Below are positions 42,995 through 50,342 of a stretch of 64,000 bases of DNA, one piece after another. Position numbers and translations under genes: made by a program. The notes beneath the pieces are model-generated. The model ran no database searches. It was given only the letters and a program-made list of their open reading frames with translations, and was not told where the DNA came from. This stretch comes from Leucobacter musarum subsp. musarum (GTDB lineage Bacteria > Actinomycetota > Actinomycetes > Actinomycetales > Microbacteriaceae), in contig NZ_JHBW01000063.1 in assembly GCF_001273845.1 (NCBI RefSeq), positions 124,001 through 188,000 of the forward strand. The letters run 5' to 3'. Position 1 is the first letter of the stretch. Each line of letters begins with the position of its first letter.

Positions 42995-43063
42995 CGAGAT
43001 GACCCCTTTCTTGCGAGGTGACCTGTGAATCACACCGTACCTCGCAAGAAAGGGGTCATCTCG
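42995..43063. repeat. Perfect 25-bp-arm palindrome between hupB and copD/ctaG
   Basis: Left arm 42995-43019 and right arm 43039-43063 are perfectly complementary over 25 bases with a 19-base loop. It lies after the hupB terminator and before the next promoter, with no T-run. The right arm contains GGGGTCA, a word shared with the 37972/49400 family, but the rest differs. Confidence 0.75.
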
Positions 43064-43173
43064 CGAGCGGGAGGCGGCGAGCGGGAGGCAAGCGCGCGGG
43101 AGGCAGCCGACGCGCGGCGGCGAAGGCGCCCCCATCGACCGAGCTCACACCGCGCAGCGCGTAGGCTAGGCGG

Positions 43174-45174
43174 GTGCCCCGTTACGTCCGCATCCTTGCC
43201 CCAGCTGTACTCCTCGGGGTGACTCTGCTGGCACTCTGGCTCGGCCTCGCCATCGGCGGGGCGGCGGCAGAGCGCGCGCTCGCCGACCCGGGCGCTATCG
43301 TGCGTTTCGGCCTGCCGATCACGCGCACGCTCGTCAACGTTGCGATGGCCGGGCTCATCGGCTCGGTCGTGATGGCCGTGTGGGTGTTCGCGAGCGATCG
43401 CCCCGAGACGCGTGTGGCGATGGATTTCGCCGCGGGATCCGCCGCCGTGCTCACCGTGGCCAGTGCGGCAGCGACTCTCTTCACCTACATGGACGTGTCG
43501 AGCCAGCCGTTCTCGGGTGACGCCACCTTCGGCGCGGGCCTGGCGCAGTTCTTGACGGAAATCGAGCTCGGCCAGTTCTGGCTGCTCGAACTGCTGCTCG
43601 CCGCGATCACGACGGTGCTCGCATTCGCGGTGCGCGGCCGCAAGCTCACGCTCGTGGTGCTCGTCGCCGCCCTCGCCACGGCGCTGCCGCTCGCGCAGCA
43701 GGGCCACGCGGCCGGGGCTTCGGGCCACGGTGCCGCGGTCAATGCGCTGCTCGTGCACATCGTGGGCGCGGCCGTGTGGCTCGGCGGTCTACTGACGCTC
43801 ATCATCATCGCCAAGACGGTCGATCATCGGCGTCTGGCTGCGCTGACCGAGCGCTACTCGAGCCTCGCGCTGCTCGCGTTCATTGGTGTGGCTGCGTCGG
43901 GTGTCGTCAGCGCCTGGCTGCGCGTCGGCACGTGGGATGCGCTCTTCGGCACCGGCTACGGCCAGCTCGTGCTGCTGAAGACCGGCTCGCTCGTGGTGCT
44001 CGGTGCGTTTGGTGCGCTGCAGCGTACGCGTTTGATCCCGCGCATTGCGAACTCCGCGAATGGGCTGCGGCCGTTCGCCTGGTTCGTCGTCTGCGAGCTC
44101 GCCGTGCTCGGTGTCGCGAGCGGCATCGCGGGCGCTCTCGGGCGCACGGCGACGCCGGTCGCGCTCGAGCCGGTGCGGGATCAGCCGGGCGGCATCGGCC
44201 CGGCCGAGTGGCTCACGGGCGACCCGCTGCCCCCCGAACTCACCCCGCTGAGCTACCTGACCGAGTGGAAGTTCGACCTGCTGTGGGCGCTCGTCTGCGC
44301 CTTCGGCATCGGCATGTACCTGCTCGCGGTGATCCGTCTGGCCCGCCGCGGAGACCGCTGGTCGGCGGGGCGCACGACGGCCTGGATTCTCGGCATCCTG
44401 CTGCTCGCCTACACGACGAACGGTGCGCTCAACGCGTACGAGCAGTACCTGTTCAGCGTGCACATGCTCGGGCACATGATGCTGACGATGCTGATCCCGC
44501 TCTTCCTCGTGCTCGGAGCTCCGGTCACGCTCGCACTTCGGGCGACGCACAAGCGCTCCGATGGCTCGTGGGGCGGCCGCGAATGGATTCTCTGGGCGGT
44601 GCAGACCCCGTTCTCAAAGGTGGTCACGCATCCCGCGTTTGCTGCGGTCATGTTCTCGGGGTCGCTCTGGGTCTTCTACTTCACGCCAATCGCGCGCTGG
44701 GCGGCCGAGGAGCATCTTGGGCATCAGTGGATGATCATCCACTTCCTCATCTCGGGCTACCTCTTCAACCTGTCGATGATCGGCGTGGACCCGGTGCCCT
44801 ACCGATTCCCCTACCCGCTGCGCATCGTGACGCTGTTCGCGACGATGGCGTCGCACGCGTTCTTCGGAGTGACGATCATGACCGGCGACGGTCTGCTGCT
44901 CGCCGACTGGTACGGCGCGATGGGACGCACCTGGGGGGCGCCGCCGCTCGAAGACCAGTCGACCGGCGGTGGCATCGCGTGGGGAATCGGCGAGCTGCCG
45001 ACGCTCGCGCTCGCGCTCATCGTCGCGATTCAGTGGTCGCGCAGCGACGAGAAAGAGCAGAAGCGCAAGGACCGCGCGGCTGATCGCTCGGGAGACGCCG
45101 AACTCAATGCGTACAACGAAATGCTGGCGCAGCAGGCCGTGCGCGACGCGCGGCCGATGAAGCGGCGCCGATGA
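43174..45174 (+). CDS. Bifunctional copper-resistance CopD / cytochrome c oxidase assembly CtaG protein
   Basis: 666 residues from GTG at 43174, with about 14 hydrophobic segments. The first half matches CopD (LVHIVGAAVWLGGLLTLIIIAK, histidines in GHGAAVNALLVH). The second half matches the CtaG/caa3-type assembly domain (SVHMLGHMMLTMLIPLFLVLGAP, MASHAFFGVTIMTGD). The fusion is known in actinobacteria and should move or insert copper for cytochrome oxidase. Its stop overlaps the ATG of the SMR gene. Confidence 0.92.
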   Translation: MPRYVRILAPAVLLGVTLLALWLGLAIGGAAAERALADPGAIVRFGLPITRTLVNVAMAGLIGSVVMAVWVFASDRPETRVAMDFAAGSAAVLTVASAAATLFTYMDVSSQPFSGDATFGAGLAQFLTEIELGQFWLLELLLAAITTVLAFAVRGRKLTLVVLVAALATALPLAQQGHAAGASGHGAAVNALLVHIVGAAVWLGGLLTLIIIAKTVDHRRLAALTERYSSLALLAFIGVAASGVVSAWLRVGTWDALFGTGYGQLVLLKTGSLVVLGAFGALQRTRLIPRIANSANGLRPFAWFVVCELAVLGVASGIAGALGRTATPVALEPVRDQPGGIGPAEWLTGDPLPPELTPLSYLTEWKFDLLWALVCAFGIGMYLLAVIRLARRGDRWSAGRTTAWILGILLLAYTTNGALNAYEQYLFSVHMLGHMMLTMLIPLFLVLGAPVTLALRATHKRSDGSWGGREWILWAVQTPFSKVVTHPAFAAVMFSGSLWVFYFTPIARWAAEEHLGHQWMIIHFLISGYLFNLSMIGVDPVPYRFPYPLRIVTLFATMASHAFFGVTIMTGDGLLLADWYGAMGRTWGAPPLEDQSTGGGIAWGIGELPTLALALIVAIQWSRSDEKEQKRKDRAADRSGDAELNAYNEMLAQQAVRDARPMKRRR

Positions 45175-45578
45175 GTCGGGCCTGGCTGTTTCTCGCGGGG
45201 GCCATCGCGCTTGAGGTCACGGGCTCGATGAGCTTGAAGGCGGCGCTGGATCACCCGGCCCTCTACATCGTGGTCGCCGTCGGGTACGTCGGATCGTTCG
45301 TGTGCCTTGGCAAGGTACTGTCGCTCGGGATGGCGCTTGGCGTTGCCTACGGCATCTGGGGTGCGACGGGGGTCGCGCTGACCGCGAGTCTGTCGACCGT
45401 GATCTTCCATGAACCGTTCACCGCGCTTATGGGCGCCGGCATCGTGCTGATCATCGGTGGCGTGCTGCTCGTCGAGCTGGGGTCGCAGGCGGCGCACCGC
45501 AAGGCGGCGCGTGCAGCGGCCGATGCGGCCCGTGCTGATGCAGCCGGCGCCGATTCGGGCGAGGGGGCGGCCGCATGA
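45171..45578 (+). CDS. Small multidrug resistance (SMR) family subunit
   Basis: 135 residues with four membrane segments. Seen: the membrane-embedded Glu in AIALEVTGSMSLKAA, and YGIWGATGVALTA, both SMR hallmarks. A hydrophilic C-terminal tail of about 35 Ala/Asp residues is extra. It overlaps the next SMR gene by four bases, so the pair is probably heterodimeric like EbrAB or NepAB. Confidence 0.9.
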   Translation: MSRAWLFLAGAIALEVTGSMSLKAALDHPALYIVVAVGYVGSFVCLGKVLSLGMALGVAYGIWGATGVALTASLSTVIFHEPFTALMGAGIVLIIGGVLLVELGSQAAHRKAARAAADAARADAAGADSGEGAAA

Positions 45579-45904
45579 TGTGGGTGACACTGGTGATCGC
45601 GATCCTGAGCGAAGTCTCGGCCTCGCTGTCGCTGCGCGCGGCAACCACCGGTGAGCGCCCGAAGCGCCGCTGGTACATCGTGGTGGTCGCCGGGTACCTG
45701 ACCGCATTCGTGATGCTGTCGCTGACGCTGCAGCTCGGGATGGCACTCGGCGTCGCCTACGGCATCTGGGCGGCGGTCGGCGTTGCGCTGACCGCGGTGC
45801 TCAGCAAGTTCATCTACAAGGAGCCGCTGACCTGGGTGATGGGCGCCGGCATCGTGCTCATCGGTGTGGGCGTGTTGCTCGTGGAGCTCGGCGCCGCGCA
45901 CTGA
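45575..45904 (+). CDS. Small multidrug resistance (SMR) family subunit
   Basis: 109 residues with four membrane segments. Seen: AILSEVSASLSLRAA with the key Glu, and YGIWAAVGVALTAVLSKF. ATGA overlap with the first subunit. Export of cationic compounds is expected; the true substrate may be a small metabolite. Confidence 0.9.
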   Translation: MMWVTLVIAILSEVSASLSLRAATTGERPKRRWYIVVVAGYLTAFVMLSLTLQLGMALGVAYGIWAAVGVALTAVLSKFIYKEPLTWVMGAGIVLIGVGVLLVELGAAH

Positions 45905-45957
45905 GGGTGCGGCGCACCGGCGTACCCGCCACACCGCACCCACGAACCGCGAGCTGT

Positions 45958-46980
45958 CTAGTTGGTGGTGAGCAGCACCTTCGTCGCGCGGCGCTCGTGC
46001 ATCGCTCGATAGCCTTCGGCGGCTTCTTCGAGCGGCAGCGTCAGGTCGAACACGACGCCCGGGTCGATCTTGCGGTCCCAGATGAGCTGGATCAGCTCGG
46101 GCAGAAAACGGCGCACGGGTGCCGGGCCGCCGTGCAGGTGCACGCCTGAGAAGAAGAGCTCGCGGCCCTCGAGCGAGACATCGTGGGAGACACCGACGAA
46201 GCCCACGTGGCCCCCGGCTCGAGTTGCTCGGATTGCCTGCTGCATGGCTTCTTGAGTGCCCACCGCTTCGATCGTGCTGTGCGCGCCGAGCCCGCCGGTG
46301 AGTTCCTTGATGCGTGCCACCCCCGCTTCACCGCGCTCCTCGACGATGTCGGTCGCGCCGAAGCGGCGCGCGAGGGCCTGCCGGTCGGCGTGACGCGACA
46401 TCGCGATGATGCGTTCGGCGCCGAGCTGCTGCGCGGCGAGAATGCCGAGCAGCCCGACGGCGCCATCACCGACGACCGCGACCGTCTTGCCGGGGCCGAC
46501 CTCTGCGGCGACCGCCGCGAACCAGCCGGTGCCGAGCACGTCGGATGCGGCGAGCAGCGAGGGGATGAGTTCGGGGTGGGGTTGCCCGGGCGTCGCGACG
46601 AGCGTGCCGTCGGCAAGGGGAATGCGCGCGTACTCTGACTGCGCTCCGGTCGGGGCGCCCGGCTGCCGGTGCACGCAGTGCGTCTGGTAGCCCGCCAGGC
46701 AGATGTCGCACGTGTTGTCGGAAGCGAAGAATGAACCGACCACGAAGTCACCCACGGCGATTGTGCGCACATCGGCACCGATCTCAGTGACGACGCCAAC
46801 GTATTCGTGCCCCATCGGCGAGTGATCAACGGGCTCTGCGCCGCGGTAGGGCCACAGATCGGACCCGCAGATGCAGGATGCCGAGACCTTGATGATGGCA
46901 TCGGTCGGTTCGACGATCGTGGGGCGCTCGCGATTTTCGACACGAACATCGCCGGGGGCGTGCATGATGACACCGCGCAT
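45958..46980 (-). CDS. Zinc-dependent alcohol dehydrogenase
   Basis: 340 residues from ATG at 46980 (GAAGGAG before it); the frame continues upstream but without a start with a ribosome site. Seen: catalytic zinc ligands in CICGSDLWPYRG and GHEYVG, the structural lobe SDNTCDICLAGYQTHC, and the cofactor motif VVGDGAVGLLGI. Medium-chain ADHs oxidise alcohols or reduce aldehydes. Divergent from an XRE regulator with a 30-base palindrome between them. Confidence 0.9.
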   Translation of the reverse strand: MRGVIMHAPGDVRVENRERPTIVEPTDAIIKVSASCICGSDLWPYRGAEPVDHSPMGHEYVGVVTEIGADVRTIAVGDFVVGSFFASDNTCDICLAGYQTHCVHRQPGAPTGAQSEYARIPLADGTLVATPGQPHPELIPSLLAASDVLGTGWFAAVAAEVGPGKTVAVVGDGAVGLLGILAAQQLGAERIIAMSRHADRQALARRFGATDIVEERGEAGVARIKELTGGLGAHSTIEAVGTQEAMQQAIRATRAGGHVGFVGVSHDVSLEGRELFFSGVHLHGGPAPVRRFLPELIQLIWDRKIDPGVVFDLTLPLEEAAEGYRAMHERRATKVLLTTN

Positions 46981-47037
46981 GGAAACTCCTTCTGCAATGT
47001 GGCCGCCTGAGAGGTCGGCGCAACTGAACCCGTCCAT

Positions 47038-47067
47038 ACTCCCGCGCAGGCCTGCGTGCGCGGGAGT
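47038..47067. promoter_or_regulatory. Long palindrome in the adh/XRE divergent gap
   Basis: ACTCCCGCGCA and TGCGCGGGAGT are perfect 11-bp arms around GGCCTGCG, and the core CGCAGGCCTGCG is itself a palindrome. It sits between the divergent ADH and XRE genes and is the best candidate binding site of the XRE regulator. Confidence 0.55.
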
Positions 47068-47130
47068 CTCTGGTGGAGGGTGTACTGGCAGGGTACGGTT
47101 CACCGCCGACATTTCGACTAGCCTGCTCGC

Positions 47131-48045
47131 ATGGACAACCGAGCCGAGGTGCGCGAATTCTTGATGAGTCGGCGCGCCCGCCTCACGCCGGATGCGGCTG
47201 GCCTGCCCATCAGCCCGAATCGTCGCGTCGCCGGTCTGCGTCGCAGCGAGGTCGCGGGGCTGGCCGGTGTCAGCGTCGAGTACTACGCGAAGCTCGAGCG
47301 GGGCGCGATCGCGGGGGCATCGGCGTCGGTGCTCGATGCGCTGGCGCGTGCGTTGCAACTCGACGATACGGAGCGCGCGCACCTGCTCGATCTGGCGCGT
47401 GCCGCTGATGGCATTCCGACCAGTGGGCGCGCGCGTCGCCGACCGGTGAGACCGGCGCAGCCCCGCCCGAGCCTGCAGTGGGCGCTCGACGCGATGAGCG
47501 AGAGCGTGGCATTCGTTCGCGATCCTCGACAGAATCTCATTGCGGTGAATGCGCTCGGCCGCGCGTTCTACTCCCCGGTGATCGGCGACGGTGGGCGCAC
47601 GCCGAACCTGGCCCGGTTCCAGTTTCTCGACCCGGCGGCCCGCGAGTTCTATCCCGACTGGGAGCTCTTCGCCGAGATGTGCGTCGGCATCATGCGCTCG
47701 GAGGCGGGGCGGGATCCCCATGACTCCGCGCTGCAAGACCTTGTCGGGGAGCTCTCCACGCACAGCGAAACGTTCCGCGCGCTCTGGGCCGCGCACAACG
47801 TGCGCACGCACGGCACGGGAACGAAGCGGTTCGTGCACCCGATCGTCGGGGAGCTCACGCTCGCCTACGAGGAGCTCGCCGTCACTGCGGAGCCGGGAAA
47901 CGTGATGCTGGTGTACACGGCGGAACCGGGGTCGCCCTCGGCCGAGCGGTTGGCGCTGCTGGCGTCGTGGGGTGCTGCGCAGGGGCAGCTGGACGTCGTC
48001 GCGAGTTTCGGCGGCGAGTCAGACGGCGCGGCGTCGCGCGCGTAA
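47131..48045 (+). CDS. XRE-family regulator with MmyB-like ligand domain
   Basis: 304 residues. Seen: FLMSRRARLTPDAAGLP, the helix-turn-helix GLRRSEVAGLAGVSVEYYAKLERG, then a MmyB-type C-terminal domain (FVRDPRQNLIAVNALGRAFYSPV, FQFLDPAARE). This group often controls a divergent dehydrogenase gene in actinobacteria, as here. Confidence 0.9.
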   Translation: MDNRAEVREFLMSRRARLTPDAAGLPISPNRRVAGLRRSEVAGLAGVSVEYYAKLERGAIAGASASVLDALARALQLDDTERAHLLDLARAADGIPTSGRARRRPVRPAQPRPSLQWALDAMSESVAFVRDPRQNLIAVNALGRAFYSPVIGDGGRTPNLARFQFLDPAAREFYPDWELFAEMCVGIMRSEAGRDPHDSALQDLVGELSTHSETFRALWAAHNVRTHGTGTKRFVHPIVGELTLAYEELAVTAEPGNVMLVYTAEPGSPSAERLALLASWGAAQGQLDVVASFGGESDGAASRA

Positions 48046-48065
48046 TCCGCGGAGCGGAGCGGTCC

Positions 48066-48671
48066 TTACGCCCCGGGCGCTCCGGCCTCGGTCGCGGTGA
48101 CGTCGGCTCGGTGGAAGTTGAGGTGCGAGCGCGACGCCGTCGGGCCGCGCTGGCCGAGGTAGCGCGAGAAGGTCGCCCCCGAGCCGTAGGGGCGCTCGGC
48201 CGCCGACGACAGCTGGAAGAAGCACAGCTGACCGATCTTCATGCCGGGCCACAGGCGAATCGGCAGTGTCGCGACGTTGGAGAGCTCGAGAGTGACGTGC
48301 CCCTCGAACCCCGGGTCGATGAAGCCGGCGGTCGAGTGCGTCAGGAGGCCGAGGCGACCCAGTGAGCTCTTGCCCTCGAGACGCGCCGCAATGTTGTCGG
48401 GAAGAGATACCTGCTCGTATGTCGAGCCGAGCACGAATTCGCCCGGGTGCAGAATGAAGCCCTCGGCGGGGTCGACCTCGATGAGTCGGGTGAGTTCGGG
48501 CTGCTCTTCAGCAGGATCGATCACCGCGTACTTATGGTTGTCGAAGAGGCGGAAGTAGCGGTCGAGCCGCACGTCGACACTCGACGGCTGCACCATCGAC
48601 GGCTCGCTCGGCGAGAGGCCGATGCGCCCCGATTCGAGTTCGGCTTTGATGTCGCGATCTGAGAGCAGCAC
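48066..48671 (-). CDS. dcd: dCTP deaminase (possibly bifunctional dCTP deaminase/dUTPase)
   Basis: 201 residues. Seen: [35 protein letters not shown], the active-site segment [12 protein letters not shown] and [18 protein letters not shown], and the tail [20 protein letters not shown]. It deaminates dCTP toward dUMP for thymidylate synthesis; many actinobacterial versions also hydrolyse dUTP. Confidence 0.95.
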   Translation of the reverse strand: MLLSDRDIKAELESGRIGLSPSEPSMVQPSSVDVRLDRYFRLFDNHKYAVIDPAEEQPELTRLIEVDPAEGFILHPGEFVLGSTYEQVSLPDNIAARLEGKSSLGRLGLLTHSTAGFIDPGFEGHVTLELSNVATLPIRLWPGMKIGQLCFFQLSSAAERPYGSGATFSRYLGQRGPTASRSHLNFHRADVTATEAGAPGA

Positions 48672-48735
48672 AGGACGATTCTACGGGGTGGTGGGTGCAG
48701 ATAGTCTCGTCTCGACACCCACGGAAGGGGCCGCA

Positions 48736-49362
48736 ATGCCGACACTGCTGCAGCTCGACGGAGCCATCGCCGACGAGGCCTCGCGCACCCGCGCGCTCAC
48801 CCGGGCCGTTGCCGATGCGTGGACGGCGCGGGGCGACGACTTCGCGGTGGTGCACCGCGACCTGCACCTGGATCCGCCGCCGCACCTCGCGCAGCGCGCG
48901 CAACACTGGCCCGAGTCACTGCGGGGCGGTGCCGCGCTGGCGGCTGCGACGCAGTCGGTGCAGGATCACCTCATCACCGAACTCCTCGCCGCCGATGCGG
49001 TGGTGATCGGTGCGCCGATGTACAACTACGCAATGCCGTCGACGTTGAAGGCGTGGATCGATCTCGTACACGTTCCCGGCGTGACTTCGTCGTGGGCCGA
49101 CTCAGCGCTGCCGCTCGCCGGCCGCCCGGTGATCATCGCGACCGCGCAGGGCGGGCCGCTCGAGTCGGGGGTCGAGGAGTTTGTGACGAAGCCGCTCGCC
49201 CACCTCTTCGGAACGGCGTTCGGCATGGACGTGCACGTTGTTGGCACGAGCCGCACGCTGGCCGAGATGATCCCCGAGCTCGGCCCCGACTGGGCCGCTG
49301 CCGACTTCGCTCGTGCCCGCGACGAGGCGTCCGCGCTGGGCGCGTCGGTCGCAGCGGGCTGA
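48736..49362 (+). CDS. FMN-dependent NADH-azoreductase-like protein
   Basis: 208 residues from ATG at 48736 with GGAAGGGG upstream. Seen: ADAVVIGAPMYNYAMPSTLKAWIDLV, the FMN-binding signature of AzoR, and PVIIATAQGGPLE. It reduces quinones or azo compounds with NADH. Divergent from dcd. Confidence 0.88.
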   Translation: MPTLLQLDGAIADEASRTRALTRAVADAWTARGDDFAVVHRDLHLDPPPHLAQRAQHWPESLRGGAALAAATQSVQDHLITELLAADAVVIGAPMYNYAMPSTLKAWIDLVHVPGVTSSWADSALPLAGRPVIIATAQGGPLESGVEEFVTKPLAHLFGTAFGMDVHVVGTSRTLAEMIPELGPDWAAADFARARDEASALGASVAAG

Positions 49363-49399
49363 CGCCCGCGCCGCCGCTCCGCCGCCCGCCACTCTCGTA

Positions 49400-49454
49400 T
49401 CGGGGTCACTTTCGGAGGGTGCGGAGGCTGCAACACACTCCCAAAGTGACCCCG
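49400..49454. repeat. Palindrome of the GGGGTCACTT family between convergent genes
   Basis: TCGGGGTCACTTTCGGAGGG on the left pairs with CTCCCAAAGTGACCCCGG on the right with few mismatches. The left arm is nearly the same as those at 33828 and 37972. Confidence 0.65.
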
Positions 49455-49481
49455 GTCGCAGGTAGCGCAGTAGCGCCGTAC

Positions 49482-50135
49482 TCAGCCGATCGGCTCGGTC
49501 ACCGCGAAGAGCAGCTCGCCGATCTGGTGGGGCAGAGCTGTGATGCCGCGCGGGTGATCCTCGCCCTCGAGCACGGTGATGCGCACGGCGCGGTCGCACA
49601 TGCCGTCGATGATCTCGGTGGTGCGGTCGGCCGGGAAGATGAAGCGGCGCCCGGCGGCGGCGATCGCGACCTCGACGAGTGCGGCGAAGCTTTCGGTGGC
49701 CCGGTCGAGCAGTGCGATGTAGCCGGGCGCGATCTCGGGGTCGCGCATGGCCATCAGCGCGAACTCGTTCTCGAGGATGAACCACTGCGGCGCGTTCTGC
49801 TCGGGTGCGATGAAGCGGGTGATGTACTCGGCGGCCTGCTCTGGATCGATCTTGCCCTGCAGCTGCTCGAGCGCGGGCGTGAGTTCGGCGATCGTGGCCT
49901 CGACCTCGACGACGCGGCGGTCGAATTCGCGCTCGAGGAGTGCGAGGAAGAGTTGCTCCTTCGACGAGAAGTTCGAGTAGAAGGCGCCGCGCGAGAAGCC
50001 GGCGCGCGCGCAAATCTGTTCGACGGCGGCCGCCTGCACGCCGACCTCAGCGAAGACGTCAGCCGCGGCGTCGAGCAGGCGCGTGCGCGTTTCGCGGCGG
50101 CGCGCGGTCGGCGGTTGCTGCGGGGTGGTGCTCAT
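49482..50135 (-). CDS. TetR-family regulator of the MMPL/YhgE operon
   Basis: 217 residues from ATG at 50135, with GGAAGGAGG before it. Seen: RLLDAAADVFAEVGVQAAAVEQICARAGFSRGAFYSNFSSKEQLFLALL, a textbook TetR DNA-binding domain. Very long antisense frames through the next gene are not real. Three repeated operators lie in the gap to the divergent MMPL gene, so it should repress both. Confidence 0.92.
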   Translation of the reverse strand: MSTTPQQPPTARRRETRTRLLDAAADVFAEVGVQAAAVEQICARAGFSRGAFYSNFSSKEQLFLALLEREFDRRVVEVEATIAELTPALEQLQGKIDPEQAAEYITRFIAPEQNAPQWFILENEFALMAMRDPEIAPGYIALLDRATESFAALVEVAIAAAGRRFIFPADRTTEIIDGMCDRAVRITVLEGEDHPRGITALPHQIGELLFAVTEPIG

Positions 50136-50196
50136 CGCGTCGCCCTCCTTCCGTCGAGTGCCATCAGCATGCCGAGCATAGCCTGAGAGAGAACTG

Positions 50197-50258
50197 CATA
50201 CATCAGTGTATCGAATCGGATACACTCGTGTATCGAACGCTCGATGCATCACTGTATC
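50197..50258. promoter_or_regulatory. Three tandem TetR-type operators
   Basis: CATACATCAGTGTATC (50197-50212), GATACACTCGTGTATC (50219-50234, perfect arms) and GATGCATCACTGTATC (50243-50258) are 22 and 24 bases apart. They fill the divergent gap between the TetR and MMPL genes. Confidence 0.7.
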
Positions 50259-50342
50259 GAGACCGCGCGAGGGGGCACGGCGGCTTGCTCGCGCAGCCGT
50301 CGTGCGTCTCGGGCGCCGCCGCGACGAAAGGCACTCACCCGC

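Noticed and set aside
46981..47838. Upstream extension of the alcohol dehydrogenase frame
   Set aside because: It overlaps the well-supported XRE gene on the other strand and the ADH start at 46980 has a good ribosome site.
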